NCBI GenBank assembly: GCA_025462985.1
Contig: JAOAPP010000637.1
Coordinates: 1-6,978, forward strand
Direction: 5' to 3'
Source of the DNA: Bryobacterales bacterium
Lineage (GTDB): Bacteria; Acidobacteriota; Terriglobia; Bryobacterales; Bryobacteraceae
DNA: 6,978 nt
Below, piece by piece: positions 1 through 6,794 of this stretch; the stretch's first letter is position 1; every line of letters begins with the position of its first letter. A model generated the notes under the pieces. It was not told where the DNA came from and searched no databases. It saw only the letters and a list, made by a program, of their open reading frames with translations. A program made the position numbers and the translations under genes.

Positions 1-345
1 GATCTTCAATGTATCGAACGGGGATGACTCCGCTGGCGGCAGCTGTGGAACGAATTGGCTGCTTTTTATGATCTTCCCGTCGCAGAGCCTCTGGCAATGT
101 CGACGGTTTCGGAGATGAGTGAAGGCCCGCTGTGGGATTCGATCGTGGCTCGTTATGAGCTGCATGCGACGCCATACGAACAGATTGCGAACTGGTCGTT
201 TGTGGACTGGATGCTTAACTTTGGCGAAGAAACAATCCTAAGCACAATCAAGATCCGCAAGGCCGGCTTCGCGGATTGCATCAACACACATGAGAGTTTC
301 CGACGGCAGCTGACCAGGCTTCGGGAACTTCGGATCATCCCGTAG
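1..345 (+). pseudogene. 3' end of a PRISE/VEP1-like SDR family NAD(P)-dependent oxidoreductase, frameshifted
   Basis: This is the C-terminal part of a short-chain dehydrogenase/reductase resembling the progesterone 5-beta-reductase/iridoid synthase (PRISE) group; the N-terminal NAD(P)-binding Rossmann half lies outside the window. The hallmark segment 'FNVSNGDD', then 'RWRQLWNELA' is split between two frames: bases 2-28 read IFNVSNGDD, whereas bases 31-345 read RWRQLW onward. Inserting one base (gac-ttc-cgc) near base 29 restores the expected NGDxFRWxxLW motif. The rest ends with features typical of the group: the 'STIKIRKAGFADC' stretch, a FRRQL segment and a terminal 'LRELRIIP', then TAG at 343-345. 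The TTG at 55 lies inside the conserved body and is not a plausible native start. Either a real 1-base deletion or a sequencing error explains the break. Substrate is unknown; bacterial members are usually annotated only as NAD-dependent epimerases. The family call rests on remembered motif similarity. Confidence 0.7.
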
Positions 346-567
346 ATTTCACGCTTCAGCAGCACTGCCGAAGCAATCGATAAAGCTAGGGAAACGTTCT
401 ACGGCGATGAAGCCCTCGCCTTCCAGAGGCGTTTCCTCGATTATTTCCTGCGCGATGCAGATAGTGGCATGATTCAGGAACCACGGATACGTCTGAAAGT
501 TCGGAGATCCTATTATCAGCATGGCGTCCGCTAGGAGGACAACTGGCCTATCGCGTCTGCCCAGCCA
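346..567 (+). pseudogene. C-terminal-region fragment of a CocE/NonD-type alpha/beta hydrolase, fused to the NRPS remnant
   Basis: Immediately after the SDR stop the same frame stays open and reads a helical segment 'AEAIDKARETFYGDEALAF', then QRRFLDYFLRDADSGM, EPRIRLKVRRSYYQ and HGVR-stop-EDNWPIASAQ. The pattern 'QRRFFDHFLKGxDNG ... PRVRLEVR ... ExxWP' is characteristic of CocE/NonD (X-Pro dipeptidyl-peptidase-like) hydrolases, at the junction of the alpha/beta-hydrolase core and the C-terminal jelly-roll domain. The catalytic core and the rest of the C-terminal domain are missing, and TAG at 532-534 interrupts the frame where family members have an ordinary residue before E-D-x-W-P. No start codon or promoter is evident. 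The fragment is wedged between the SDR stop and the NRPS linker with no spacer, so it looks like a rearrangement remnant. The exact right border (about 560-580) is ambiguous. Confidence 0.5.
533..538 (+). promoter_or_regulatory. AGGAGG Shine-Dalgarno-like sequence far from the NRPS start
   Basis: A perfect AGGAGG overlaps the TAG that ends the hydrolase fragment. The first usable in-frame start for the NRPS remnant is GTG at 568, about 29 bases downstream, too far for normal ribosome positioning. No ATG, GTG or TTG lies in frame between them. It may be chance, since it falls inside the hydrolase homology (the codons of HGVR-stop-EDN). It does not firmly support the GTG. Confidence 0.25.
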
Positions 568-2685
568 GTGAGGCTCCGCGATGAACACTTTCACGTTCTT
601 CTGGCCAATGCGATCGCTAACCCAGACCTTGCCGTGTCGAGGCTGCGCCTGCTGCCTGAATGGGAAGAAGACCTTGTCCTCCGGCAGTGGAATGAAACAG
701 CGACAAATTACCCGAGGCAAAGGAGTATCACGGCCTTGCTGTTAGATGTCGTACGTCAGTTCTCGACGGCAATCGCCGTTGAGGATGGAAGGACACAGGT
801 CACCTATGAAGCTCTTTGGATGAAGGTTCATTCGCTGGCCGTTGATCTCAAGCGGCATGGCGTGCAACGTGGAGATCGTGTGGGCGTTTCGATGAACCGT
901 GGCATCGATCTGATCGTTGCCATATTGGGCATCCTTCAGGCGGGTGCAGCATTCGTTCCGCTCGACAAGGCGTATCCGCGTGAGCGCCTCGACTTTATGG
1001 TGGAGGATGCAGGCCTCGCCATCGTATTGGTAAATGAGGATACGGCGGCACTCGCGGGAATCGCTTGCCGCGTGCTTTCTTTGGAGACGATCAGTCTCGA
1101 AGCTGTGCTCGGCGGCACAGGCGCGGCGGATGACGAGGACAATTTACCTCAGTGCGCGCCAGATGCCGTTGCCCTCGTCATGTATACCTCGGGTACTACG
1201 GGCAAACCCAAGGGGGTACTGGTTCCGCACCGAGCCGTGATCCGTCTTGTTCGTAACACCAACTACGTGGAGTTCGGAGCAGGGGATGTGGTCGGGCAAA
1301 TTGCAAACACCTCTTTTGACGCCATCACCTTCGAGGTGTTCGGAGCACTCCTAAACGGCGGGCGCCTGGTGATCTTCCCAGACGAAGACATTCTGTCACC
1401 GCGGCGCTTTCGCGCCGCAACTCACCGATGGGGCGTCACGAAGATGTTCGTTACCGCGGCCTTGTTCGATCTGATCGTCCGGGCCGAACCTCATGCTTTC
1501 GCGCCTATGGACACCTTGGTTGTGGGAGGCGATGCTCTCAACGTGAAAACGATCAAGCAGTTGCTTGCGAGTGCGCCACCGCGCCGTCTGGTGAATGGAT
1601 ACGGCCCTACCGAAGCGGCAACCTTTTCAGTTTGTCACGATATCCAAAGCGTGCCTGAGCACGCCATATCCATTCCGATTGGGCGCCCCATATCGAACAG
1701 CACCGCGTACGTGCTCGATCGTCACCTGCGGCCGGTGCCCATTGGCGTGCAGGGAGAGCTGTATCTGGGCGGCGATGGGGTGGCGCTCGGCTACCTGAAT
1801 CGGCCCGAACTGACGGCCGCGCGGTTTCCTGCCGATCCCTTCCAGGTGGAGTTGTCCGGGAACTCACGACTCTATAAGACCGGGGATTTAGCCCGGTGGA
1901 CATCGGATGGAGTCATTGAGTTCTTCGGACGCACAGATCATCAAGTGAAGTTCAACGGATTCCGCATTGAATTGGGTGAGATCGAGACGGCTCTGCGCCA
2001 GCATCCCGCAGTAGCCGATGCGCTTGTGGTAATGCGCACAGATGCTGCTGGCTTCAAAACCTTGGCAGCGTACCTAGTGTCCCTTCCCGGAACGAAACCA
2101 GCTTCGGACCATGGCGAGGGCAGCGAAATTCGCCAGTGGCTTTCTGCGCGCATTCCTGCTTTCATGCTCCCGAACACCGTCACCTTTCTGAAAGAGTTTC
2201 CGTTAACTTCCCGCGGCAAAGTGGACCGTGACGGGCTTCCCGATCCTGAAGCTTGCCGCTCGACAGGCCCTGTCCGGACTGTATCGCCGGCGGAGGATAC
2301 CCCCGAAGCGCGCGTGCGCTCGACATGGAAGGAAGTGCTGCGCCTCGAAGATGTGGGTTTGGACACCAGCTTCTTCGATCTGGGTGGCACATCGCTGAAA
2401 CTCGCGCTGGTGGAAGGTCAGCTGCAGAGGAGGTGGGGATATGAGGTAACGGCAACTGACCTTTTTCGATTTCCAACGGTGCGCTCGCTGGCCATTCATC
2501 TCGGGGGCCGCCCTCCCGGGCAGTCGGCCCGTGACGAGGCAACCAGTGTACGGGCTGCAAGACAACGTGCGGCTTTTACCAAGCGGCGTGGCCGCCCGAT
2601 AGTAAGTTCCGCGTTGGCGCGAACTGCTAGTCAAAAAAGTTCGGATATGACCGAAGAGATCTTGGAAGGGGCGGCAGGAGATTAA
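568..2685 (+). CDS. Non-ribosomal peptide synthetase remnant: C-A linker, adenylation domain (Val-like code), carrier domain
   Basis: The protein activates an amino acid as its adenylate and holds it as a thioester on its carrier domain. Residues 5-45 are the linker that normally joins a condensation domain to an A domain, yet no condensation domain precedes it. A-domain motifs are all present: A1 VTYEALW 78, A2 LQAGAAFVPLD 123, A3 YTSGTTGKPKG 206, A4 FDAITFEVF 250, A5 NGYGPTEA 343, A7 YKTGDLAR 436, A8 GRTDHQVKFNGFRIELGEIE 454, A10 with Lys551. Aligning by eye to GrsA gives the specificity code D251-A252-F255-F294-V318-G320-G344-T352-F353-K551, nearest to the Val code DAFWIGGTFK. The carrier motif LGGTSL has the phosphopantetheine Ser609. 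The tail (660-705) is basic and Ala-rich and may be a docking end. GTG 568 is the first possible start after the upstream TAG, but it lacks a well-placed ribosome site. Its stop overlaps the next gene's ATG (TAATG), so the two are translationally coupled. Confidence 0.85.
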   Translation: MRLRDEHFHVLLANAIANPDLAVSRLRLLPEWEEDLVLRQWNETATNYPRQRSITALLLDVVRQFSTAIAVEDGRTQVTYEALWMKVHSLAVDLKRHGVQRGDRVGVSMNRGIDLIVAILGILQAGAAFVPLDKAYPRERLDFMVEDAGLAIVLVNEDTAALAGIACRVLSLETISLEAVLGGTGAADDEDNLPQCAPDAVALVMYTSGTTGKPKGVLVPHRAVIRLVRNTNYVEFGAGDVVGQIANTSFDAITFEVFGALLNGGRLVIFPDEDILSPRRFRAATHRWGVTKMFVTAALFDLIVRAEPHAFAPMDTLVVGGDALNVKTIKQLLASAPPRRLVNGYGPTEAATFSVCHDIQSVPEHAISIPIGRPISNSTAYVLDRHLRPVPIGVQGELYLGGDGVALGYLNRPELTAARFPADPFQVELSGNSRLYKTGDLARWTSDGVIEFFGRTDHQVKFNGFRIELGEIETALRQHPAVADALVVMRTDAAGFKTLAAYLVSLPGTKPASDHGEGSEIRQWLSARIPAFMLPNTVTFLKEFPLTSRGKVDRDGLPDPEACRSTGPVRTVSPAEDTPEARVRSTWKEVLRLEDVGLDTSFFDLGGTSLKLALVEGQLQRRWGYEVTATDLFRFPTVRSLAIHLGGRPPGQSARDEATSVRAARQRAAFTKRRGRPIVSSALARTASQKSSDMTEEILEGAAGD
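2676..2680 (+). promoter_or_regulatory. Ribosome binding site of the PKS gene
   Basis: AGGAG lies four bases before the ATG at 2685, inside the last codons of the NRPS gene. The TAATG stop/start overlap and this site fix the PKS start and indicate translational coupling of the two assembly-line proteins. Confidence 0.75.
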
Positions 2686-5600
2686 TGACCGGTGATTTGG
2701 AAGGAATAGCCATCATTGGCATGGCGGGTCGTTTTCCGGGTGCATCCACTCCGGAGGCATTTTGGAAAAACCTGGTTGCCGGCGTCGAGTCAATTGAGCG
2801 TTTTGCTCCGGGCGAGCTCGAAGTATCGCCCTCAGACCCCGCGCTGAGTAAACCGAACTATATCCGCGCACGCTCTATCCTGCGCGATGTGGATCTGTTC
2901 GAGCCCGAGTTCTTCGGTATTTACCCGACCGAAGCCGAGTTCATGGATCCGCAACACAGGGTCTTTCTTGAGTGCTGTTGGGAAGCGTTTGAGAATGCCG
3001 GGTATGACCCTGCCCGAATCAGCGGCTTGGCCGGCGTATTTGCCGGTTGCAGCCCCAACACATATTTCTTAACCCAGCTCTGTGCTGAGCCGGACTTCGC
3101 TCGCAACTTTGCGGCGGACTACCAAGTTGGGCAATACACCACCATGCTGGGCGCGATCGCCGACACGCTCGCGACTCGTGTTTCCTACAAGCTGAACCTG
3201 CGCGGTCCGAGCATTACGGTCCTGTCGGCCTGCTCCACATCTTTGGTTGCGGTGGCCCAAGCGTGTCAAAGTCTGCTGACCTACCAGTGTGATATGGCAT
3301 TGGCGGGTGCAGTATCTATCACCCTCCCGCAAAAGCGGGGCTACCTGCACCAGGAAGGCGGAATGGTTTCGGCCGACGGGCACTGCCGGACGTTCGACGA
3401 AGCCGCCACCGGAACGGTGTTCGGTTCGGGAGCGGGCGTCGTGCTATTGAAGCGTCTCGAAGATGCTCTTGCCGACCGGGATCATATCTATGCGGTGATC
3501 CGTGGCTCGGCTGTAAACAACGACGGCGCGGGCAAGGTCGGCTTTACCGCGCCTGGCGTAGACGGCCAGGCGCAGGTGATCGGCATGGCGCAAGCTGCGG
3601 CGGGCGTCACTGCAAGATCTATCGAATATATAGAGGCGCATGGAACAGCCACGCCCCTCGGAGATCCCATCGAGCTCGCAGCCCTGACGCGCGCCTTCCG
3701 GCAGGACACGTCCGACAAGGCTTTCTGCGCTTTGGGCACCGCCAAAACAAACGTCGGCCACTTGGATGTCGCCGCCGGCGTGACGGGGCTGATCAAGACG
3801 GCTCTTTCTCTCCAAAACGAGAAGCTTCCGCCTGTGCTCCATTTCCGCAAACCTAACCCGCATTTGAAAATCGCCGGCTCGCCTTTCTTCGTCAACTCCG
3901 AACTGCGGCAATGGCCTCGTCGTTCAGACACGCCGCGCCGAGCGGGCGTGAGCGCCTTCGGCGTGGGTGGAACCAACGCGCACGTTGTCCTCGAGGAGGC
4001 TCCCACCACGGCAACAGGCTCGACGCGGCGATCAGTGCAACTGATTACGATTTCGGCCCGCTCGGCCTCAGCGCTTGCGAAGAAAGCCGCCCAACTCTCA
4101 GAAGCGTTGATCGCAGTACCGGATGCGAGCCTAGCCGATATCGCTTACACACTAGCATCTGGGCGGCGAGCGTTTCCTATTCGCTGGAGCACCACGGCGG
4201 AGACGGTCGCAAGCGCAAGTGAACGGCTGCTACAATTCAGCACCGAAAACAGGCAGGCAGCGCCCGCGCGCGAGGGACCGTCGGTCTGTTTCTTGTTCCC
4301 CGGCCAAGGCTCACAGCAGGTCAACATGGGCCGCGAACTGTTCGAGAGCGAACCTGTCTTCCGTCAAGCTGTTATGGCTGGTGCGCGATTTCTCACGCCA
4401 TTTCTCGGCCTGGACATCTGCGGGGTTCTCTACCCCTCTGAAGGTGAATTAGACTCGGCGTCCGAGCGGTTACGTTCCACCGCCTTCGCTCAACCGGCTC
4501 TCTTTGTCGTGGAATACGCTCTGGCCAAACTCTGGGAGCACTGGGGTATCAAGCCGGCCGCGATGATCGGTCATAGCCTGGGCGAGTTTGTGGCTGCGTG
4601 TCTGGCCGGCGTTTTTTCGTTCGAGGACGGCTTACGCATGGTCGCTGAGCGGGGCCGGATGATGGAGGGCCTTCGAGGCGGCGGAATGCGCGCCATACAC
4701 CTGGCGGCAGCCGATGTGGAGGCGTTACTCCGCGAGTCCGAGTTCGCGAAACTCTCTCTGGCTGCCGTCAACGCGCCTCATCTCTGTGTGGTGGCGGGGG
4801 ATCACGAGAGTCTTATTGCCCTCGAGAGCCGGTTGGCTGTCCAAAAGATCGCCTCACAACCTCTCGCCACCTCTCGTGCTTTTCATTCGTGCATGGTGGA
4901 GCCCATCCTTGAGCCACTTCGCGATGTCGTGCGAACCTGCAAGCTCGAGGCGCCGCGGACCACCGTGATCTCCTCGGTGACCGGCGACGTGCTCAGCCCT
5001 GCCGAAGCAACCGATCCAGAATACTGGGTTCGCCATTGCCGTCAAACAGTCCAGTTCTCTCGAGCGTTCGTCTGCGCCACTCAGGCCATGTCATTCGAGG
5101 CGTTCCTCGAGGTCGGCCCTGGGACGGTCATGCAGGGGCTGGCGCGAGCGCATACTGTCCGGTCAAGGAACTGTGAATCGACGACAGCCAAAAGCGCACC
5201 ATTGCTCCTCTGCTCGCTCGGTCAGACAGGTCGCTCTGAGAACCACGCGGCGCGGGGCGCTAGCTTTCATAGCCTCGGTCAGTTGTGGGAGATAGGAGGT
5301 CCTGTTGACTGGGCCGCTTTCTTCGAAGACGAAGAACGTCGCCGAGTGCCACTGCCCACGTATCCATTCGAACGGAAGCGCTACTGGCTGGAACGCCGCC
5401 CTATTACAGACACACGGGCTACGGCAGCTCCGGCCATCACGCAAACTCAACACACCCAGGAAGACGGTACGAACACACCGACAACTCCGGGTGATGCGTC
5501 TTCTGCAGTTCATGAATTAGCCGATAAGGAAGATACGATGACACCCAGCAAGGAATCTGTAACCCCCCGGGCAGCCCGCTACACGGCAGAGTTAGCTGCA

Positions 5601-6608
5601 TTGGTCTCCGACCTTTCGGGAGTGGAGCCGGGTTCTCTCACGCCGGATGCCACCTTCCTCGAGCTAGGCTTCGATTCCCTTTTCCTGACTCAGGTGGCCC
5701 AGGCAGTGAATGGGCGGTACGGCGTTTCTGTGACATTCCGGCAGCTGCTGGATCAATTCTCGACTCTCGAATCGATTGGAGCGTTTCTTGCCGAAACCTT
5801 GCCGCCCGATGTGGTCGCTATTGCTGCTCCGGAGTTCGCCGGGCAAAGCGGGGCCGGCCTACCCGTCTCGGAAGCGCTTGGCGCTGCTCCTGTGTTTATC
5901 GCCGGTTCCGCTGGAAGCCCAACCGGTCTGGAAAGCGTGTTGCGTGAGCAACTGCAGGCCATGACGCGTTTGATGGACAGGCAACTGGAACTGCTCGGGC
6001 AGCACGGCAAGGAGTCGCTACTACCGAAGCCGCAGTCGGCGTCGGTGGCTGGGCTCAACCCAGTGGCACAGGCGCAGACGAGAGACCAAGCCCCGACCGC
6101 CGTACCAGAATTTAAGCCGTTTGGCCCGTACAAGCCGGCCCAGCGTAGCGCGGGGGGCGAAATTACGCCGGCGCAGCGCCACTACATAGCCGCGTTTACG
6201 CAGAAGGTTAATAGCAAGACTGCACAATCGAAAGCTTACGCCCAGCGCTACCGGAAGGTGCTGGCGGACCCGCGCGCCGTTTCCGGGTTCCGGCAGCAAT
6301 GGAAAGACCTTGTGTACCCGATTGTCACAGAGCGGTCCAAAGGTTCGCGTCTTTGGGATCTGGACGGCAACGAGTATCTCGACCTCTTGAACGGGTTCGG
6401 ACCCATTGCCTTCGGGCATAAGCCGGACTTCGTGGTGGATGCCCTCAAACAGCAACTCGATCTTGGGATTGAGATTGGTCCACAGACACCCTTAGCTGGA
6501 CCAACCGCTGAGCTGCTATGCGAACTAACGGGCATGGACCGCGCTAACAATGGGGAGAAAGAAAAAGGAAATGGCAGAATCATGTTTGGCAGAATCATGA
6601 AGACTTAG
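2685..6608 (+). CDS. Type I polyketide synthase KS-AT-ACP with truncated aminotransferase domain (MycA/McyE-like architecture)
   Basis: This modular PKS would take the aminoacyl unit from the upstream carrier, add one malonyl unit and hand the product to a built-in aminotransferase. The ketosynthase (about 8-437) has active-site Cys183 in SACSTS, His319 in EAHGTA, and Lys354/His359 in KTNVGH. The acyltransferase (about 534-825) has GHSLGE with Ser631 and 'RAFHS' with His734; both motifs point to malonyl rather than methylmalonyl. The post-AT linker ends in PLPTYPFERKRYW (889-901). No KR, DH or ER domain follows. The ACP (about 964-1038) carries Ser998 in LGFDSLFLTQV, a form typical of carriers followed by aminotransferases. 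A helical stretch (1082-1106, LREQLQAMTRLMDRQLELL) leads to the aminotransferase start (about 1150-1286), which ends abruptly after LTGMDR. The last 21 residues come from a repeat element. Loading and chain-growth catalysis look intact; transamination and release cannot occur in this protein. Confidence 0.9.
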   Translation: MTGDLEGIAIIGMAGRFPGASTPEAFWKNLVAGVESIERFAPGELEVSPSDPALSKPNYIRARSILRDVDLFEPEFFGIYPTEAEFMDPQHRVFLECCWEAFENAGYDPARISGLAGVFAGCSPNTYFLTQLCAEPDFARNFAADYQVGQYTTMLGAIADTLATRVSYKLNLRGPSITVLSACSTSLVAVAQACQSLLTYQCDMALAGAVSITLPQKRGYLHQEGGMVSADGHCRTFDEAATGTVFGSGAGVVLLKRLEDALADRDHIYAVIRGSAVNNDGAGKVGFTAPGVDGQAQVIGMAQAAAGVTARSIEYIEAHGTATPLGDPIELAALTRAFRQDTSDKAFCALGTAKTNVGHLDVAAGVTGLIKTALSLQNEKLPPVLHFRKPNPHLKIAGSPFFVNSELRQWPRRSDTPRRAGVSAFGVGGTNAHVVLEEAPTTATGSTRRSVQLITISARSASALAKKAAQLSEALIAVPDASLADIAYTLASGRRAFPIRWSTTAETVASASERLLQFSTENRQAAPAREGPSVCFLFPGQGSQQVNMGRELFESEPVFRQAVMAGARFLTPFLGLDICGVLYPSEGELDSASERLRSTAFAQPALFVVEYALAKLWEHWGIKPAAMIGHSLGEFVAACLAGVFSFEDGLRMVAERGRMMEGLRGGGMRAIHLAAADVEALLRESEFAKLSLAAVNAPHLCVVAGDHESLIALESRLAVQKIASQPLATSRAFHSCMVEPILEPLRDVVRTCKLEAPRTTVISSVTGDVLSPAEATDPEYWVRHCRQTVQFSRAFVCATQAMSFEAFLEVGPGTVMQGLARAHTVRSRNCESTTAKSAPLLLCSLGQTGRSENHAARGASFHSLGQLWEIGGPVDWAAFFEDEERRRVPLPTYPFERKRYWLERRPITDTRATAAPAITQTQHTQEDGTNTPTTPGDASSAVHELADKEDTMTPSKESVTPRAARYTAELAALVSDLSGVEPGSLTPDATFLELGFDSLFLTQVAQAVNGRYGVSVTFRQLLDQFSTLESIGAFLAETLPPDVVAIAAPEFAGQSGAGLPVSEALGAAPVFIAGSAGSPTGLESVLREQLQAMTRLMDRQLELLGQHGKESLLPKPQSASVAGLNPVAQAQTRDQAPTAVPEFKPFGPYKPAQRSAGGEITPAQRHYIAAFTQKVNSKTAQSKAYAQRYRKVLADPRAVSGFRQQWKDLVYPIVTERSKGSRLWDLDGNEYLDLLNGFGPIAFGHKPDFVVDALKQQLDLGIEIGPQTPLAGPTAELLCELTGMDRANNGEKEKGNGRIMFGRIMKT
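5526..5540 (+). promoter_or_regulatory. Possible internal ribosome site and ATG before the ACP-aminotransferase part
   Basis: AAGGA at 5526-5530 is followed, seven bases later, by an in-frame ATG at 5538 (Met952 of the PKS). It sits in the low-complexity Thr/Ala/Glu-rich linker just before the ACP. It could allow separate translation of an ACP-aminotransferase polypeptide, or mark an ancestral gene-fusion point. Such motifs also occur by chance in linkers, so this is tentative. Confidence 0.2.
6132..6542 (+). other. Truncated class III (GSA-type) aminotransferase domain within the PKS
   Basis: PKS residues 1150-1286 match the start of the PLP-dependent aminotransferase domain that follows the ACP in MycA and McyE. 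Visible landmarks are TPAQRHYIAAF, SKAYAQRYRKVLADPRA, YPIVTERSKGSRLWDLDGNEY, GFGPIAFGHKP, IGPQTPLAG and AELLCELTGMDR. Homology then stops. The next expected element in the family is the glycine/serine-rich SGTEAV-type phosphate-binding segment. The PLP-anchoring lysine lies still further on and is also missing. Roughly the first 130 of about 420 residues remain, so no activity is expected. Confidence 0.8.
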
Positions 6609-6669
6609 GACCACGGGTCAACAACATCTCTAGATCTTTCCCATGATTCTGCCAGCCGATGATTCTGCC
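6573..6669. repeat. Long stem-loop made of four copies of a 12-base unit (GGCAGAATCATG)
   Basis: Two direct copies of GGCAGAATCATG stand at 6573-6584 and 6588-6599. Two inverted copies stand at 6642-6653 (exact) and 6658-6669 (one mismatch). The arms pair over about 27 bases with a 3/4-base internal bulge. They extend imperfectly inward (AAGACTTAG near 6600 against CTAGATCTTT near 6629), leaving a loop around 6610-6628. The left arm is translated as GRIM-F-GRIM at the end of the PKS, and the stop codon at 6606-6608 lies inside the element. No T-run follows, so it is not a classical terminator. It looks like a dispersed palindromic repeat or the end of a small non-autonomous mobile element. 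No transposase is visible. Confidence 0.8.
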
Positions 6670-6680
6670 CGAATTCGATC

Positions 6681-6699
6681 CATGAAAACTGAGTTCATG
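6681..6699. repeat. Short hairpin CATGAA / TTCATG
   Basis: A perfect 6-base inverted repeat, CATGAA at 6681-6686 and TTCATG at 6694-6699, encloses the 7-base loop AACTGAG. It follows the large stem-loop by about 11 bases. No function can be assigned. Confidence 0.45.
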
Positions 6700-6739
6700 A
6701 ACCATCCCGACAATTGAAATAGCCTGAATTCTCATTCAC

Positions 6740-6794
6740 GACCGCGTTCAAAAAGGAATCGAGATTCCCATTCGCGGTCTCCTTTCATTCGCGG
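6740..6794. repeat. Nested hairpin and CATTCGCGG direct repeats
   Basis: The outer stem GACCGCG (6740-6746) pairs perfectly with CGCGGTC (6773-6779). Inside it GGAATC (6755-6760) pairs with GATTCC (6763-6768). The nonamer CATTCGCGG occurs at 6769-6777 and again at 6786-6794, a 17-base step. Similar short 'ATTCGCGG' repeats are, from memory, common as extragenic repeats in environmental PVC-type genomes. Here they may be part of a structured dispersed element. Confidence 0.5.

Noticed and set aside
349..720. Minus-strand open frame of 123 codons
   Set aside because: It runs antisense to the hydrolase fragment and the NRPS linker, both of which show recognisable family motifs on the + strand, and its own product resembles nothing I know.
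3444..4009. Minus-strand open frames of 155 and 173 codons under the ketosynthase
   Set aside because: They lie antisense to a KS with intact catalytic motifs; G/C-rich codon use commonly opens such shadow frames.
4869..4890. AT motif RAFH instead of HAFH as a sign of an inactive or unusual acyltransferase
   Set aside because: The catalytic His734 and Ser631 are kept, and variation at the first position of this motif is tolerated; the rest of the domain still fits malonyl specificity.
6573..6669. Stem-loop as a rho-independent terminator of the PKS gene
   Set aside because: The stem is very long and built of repeated 12-mers, its arm is inside the coding region, and no T-tract follows.
6573..6669. 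CRISPR array
   Set aside because: There are only four 12-base units, two of them inverted, with 3-4 base gaps inside each arm; there are no spacer-sized intervals and no cas genes.
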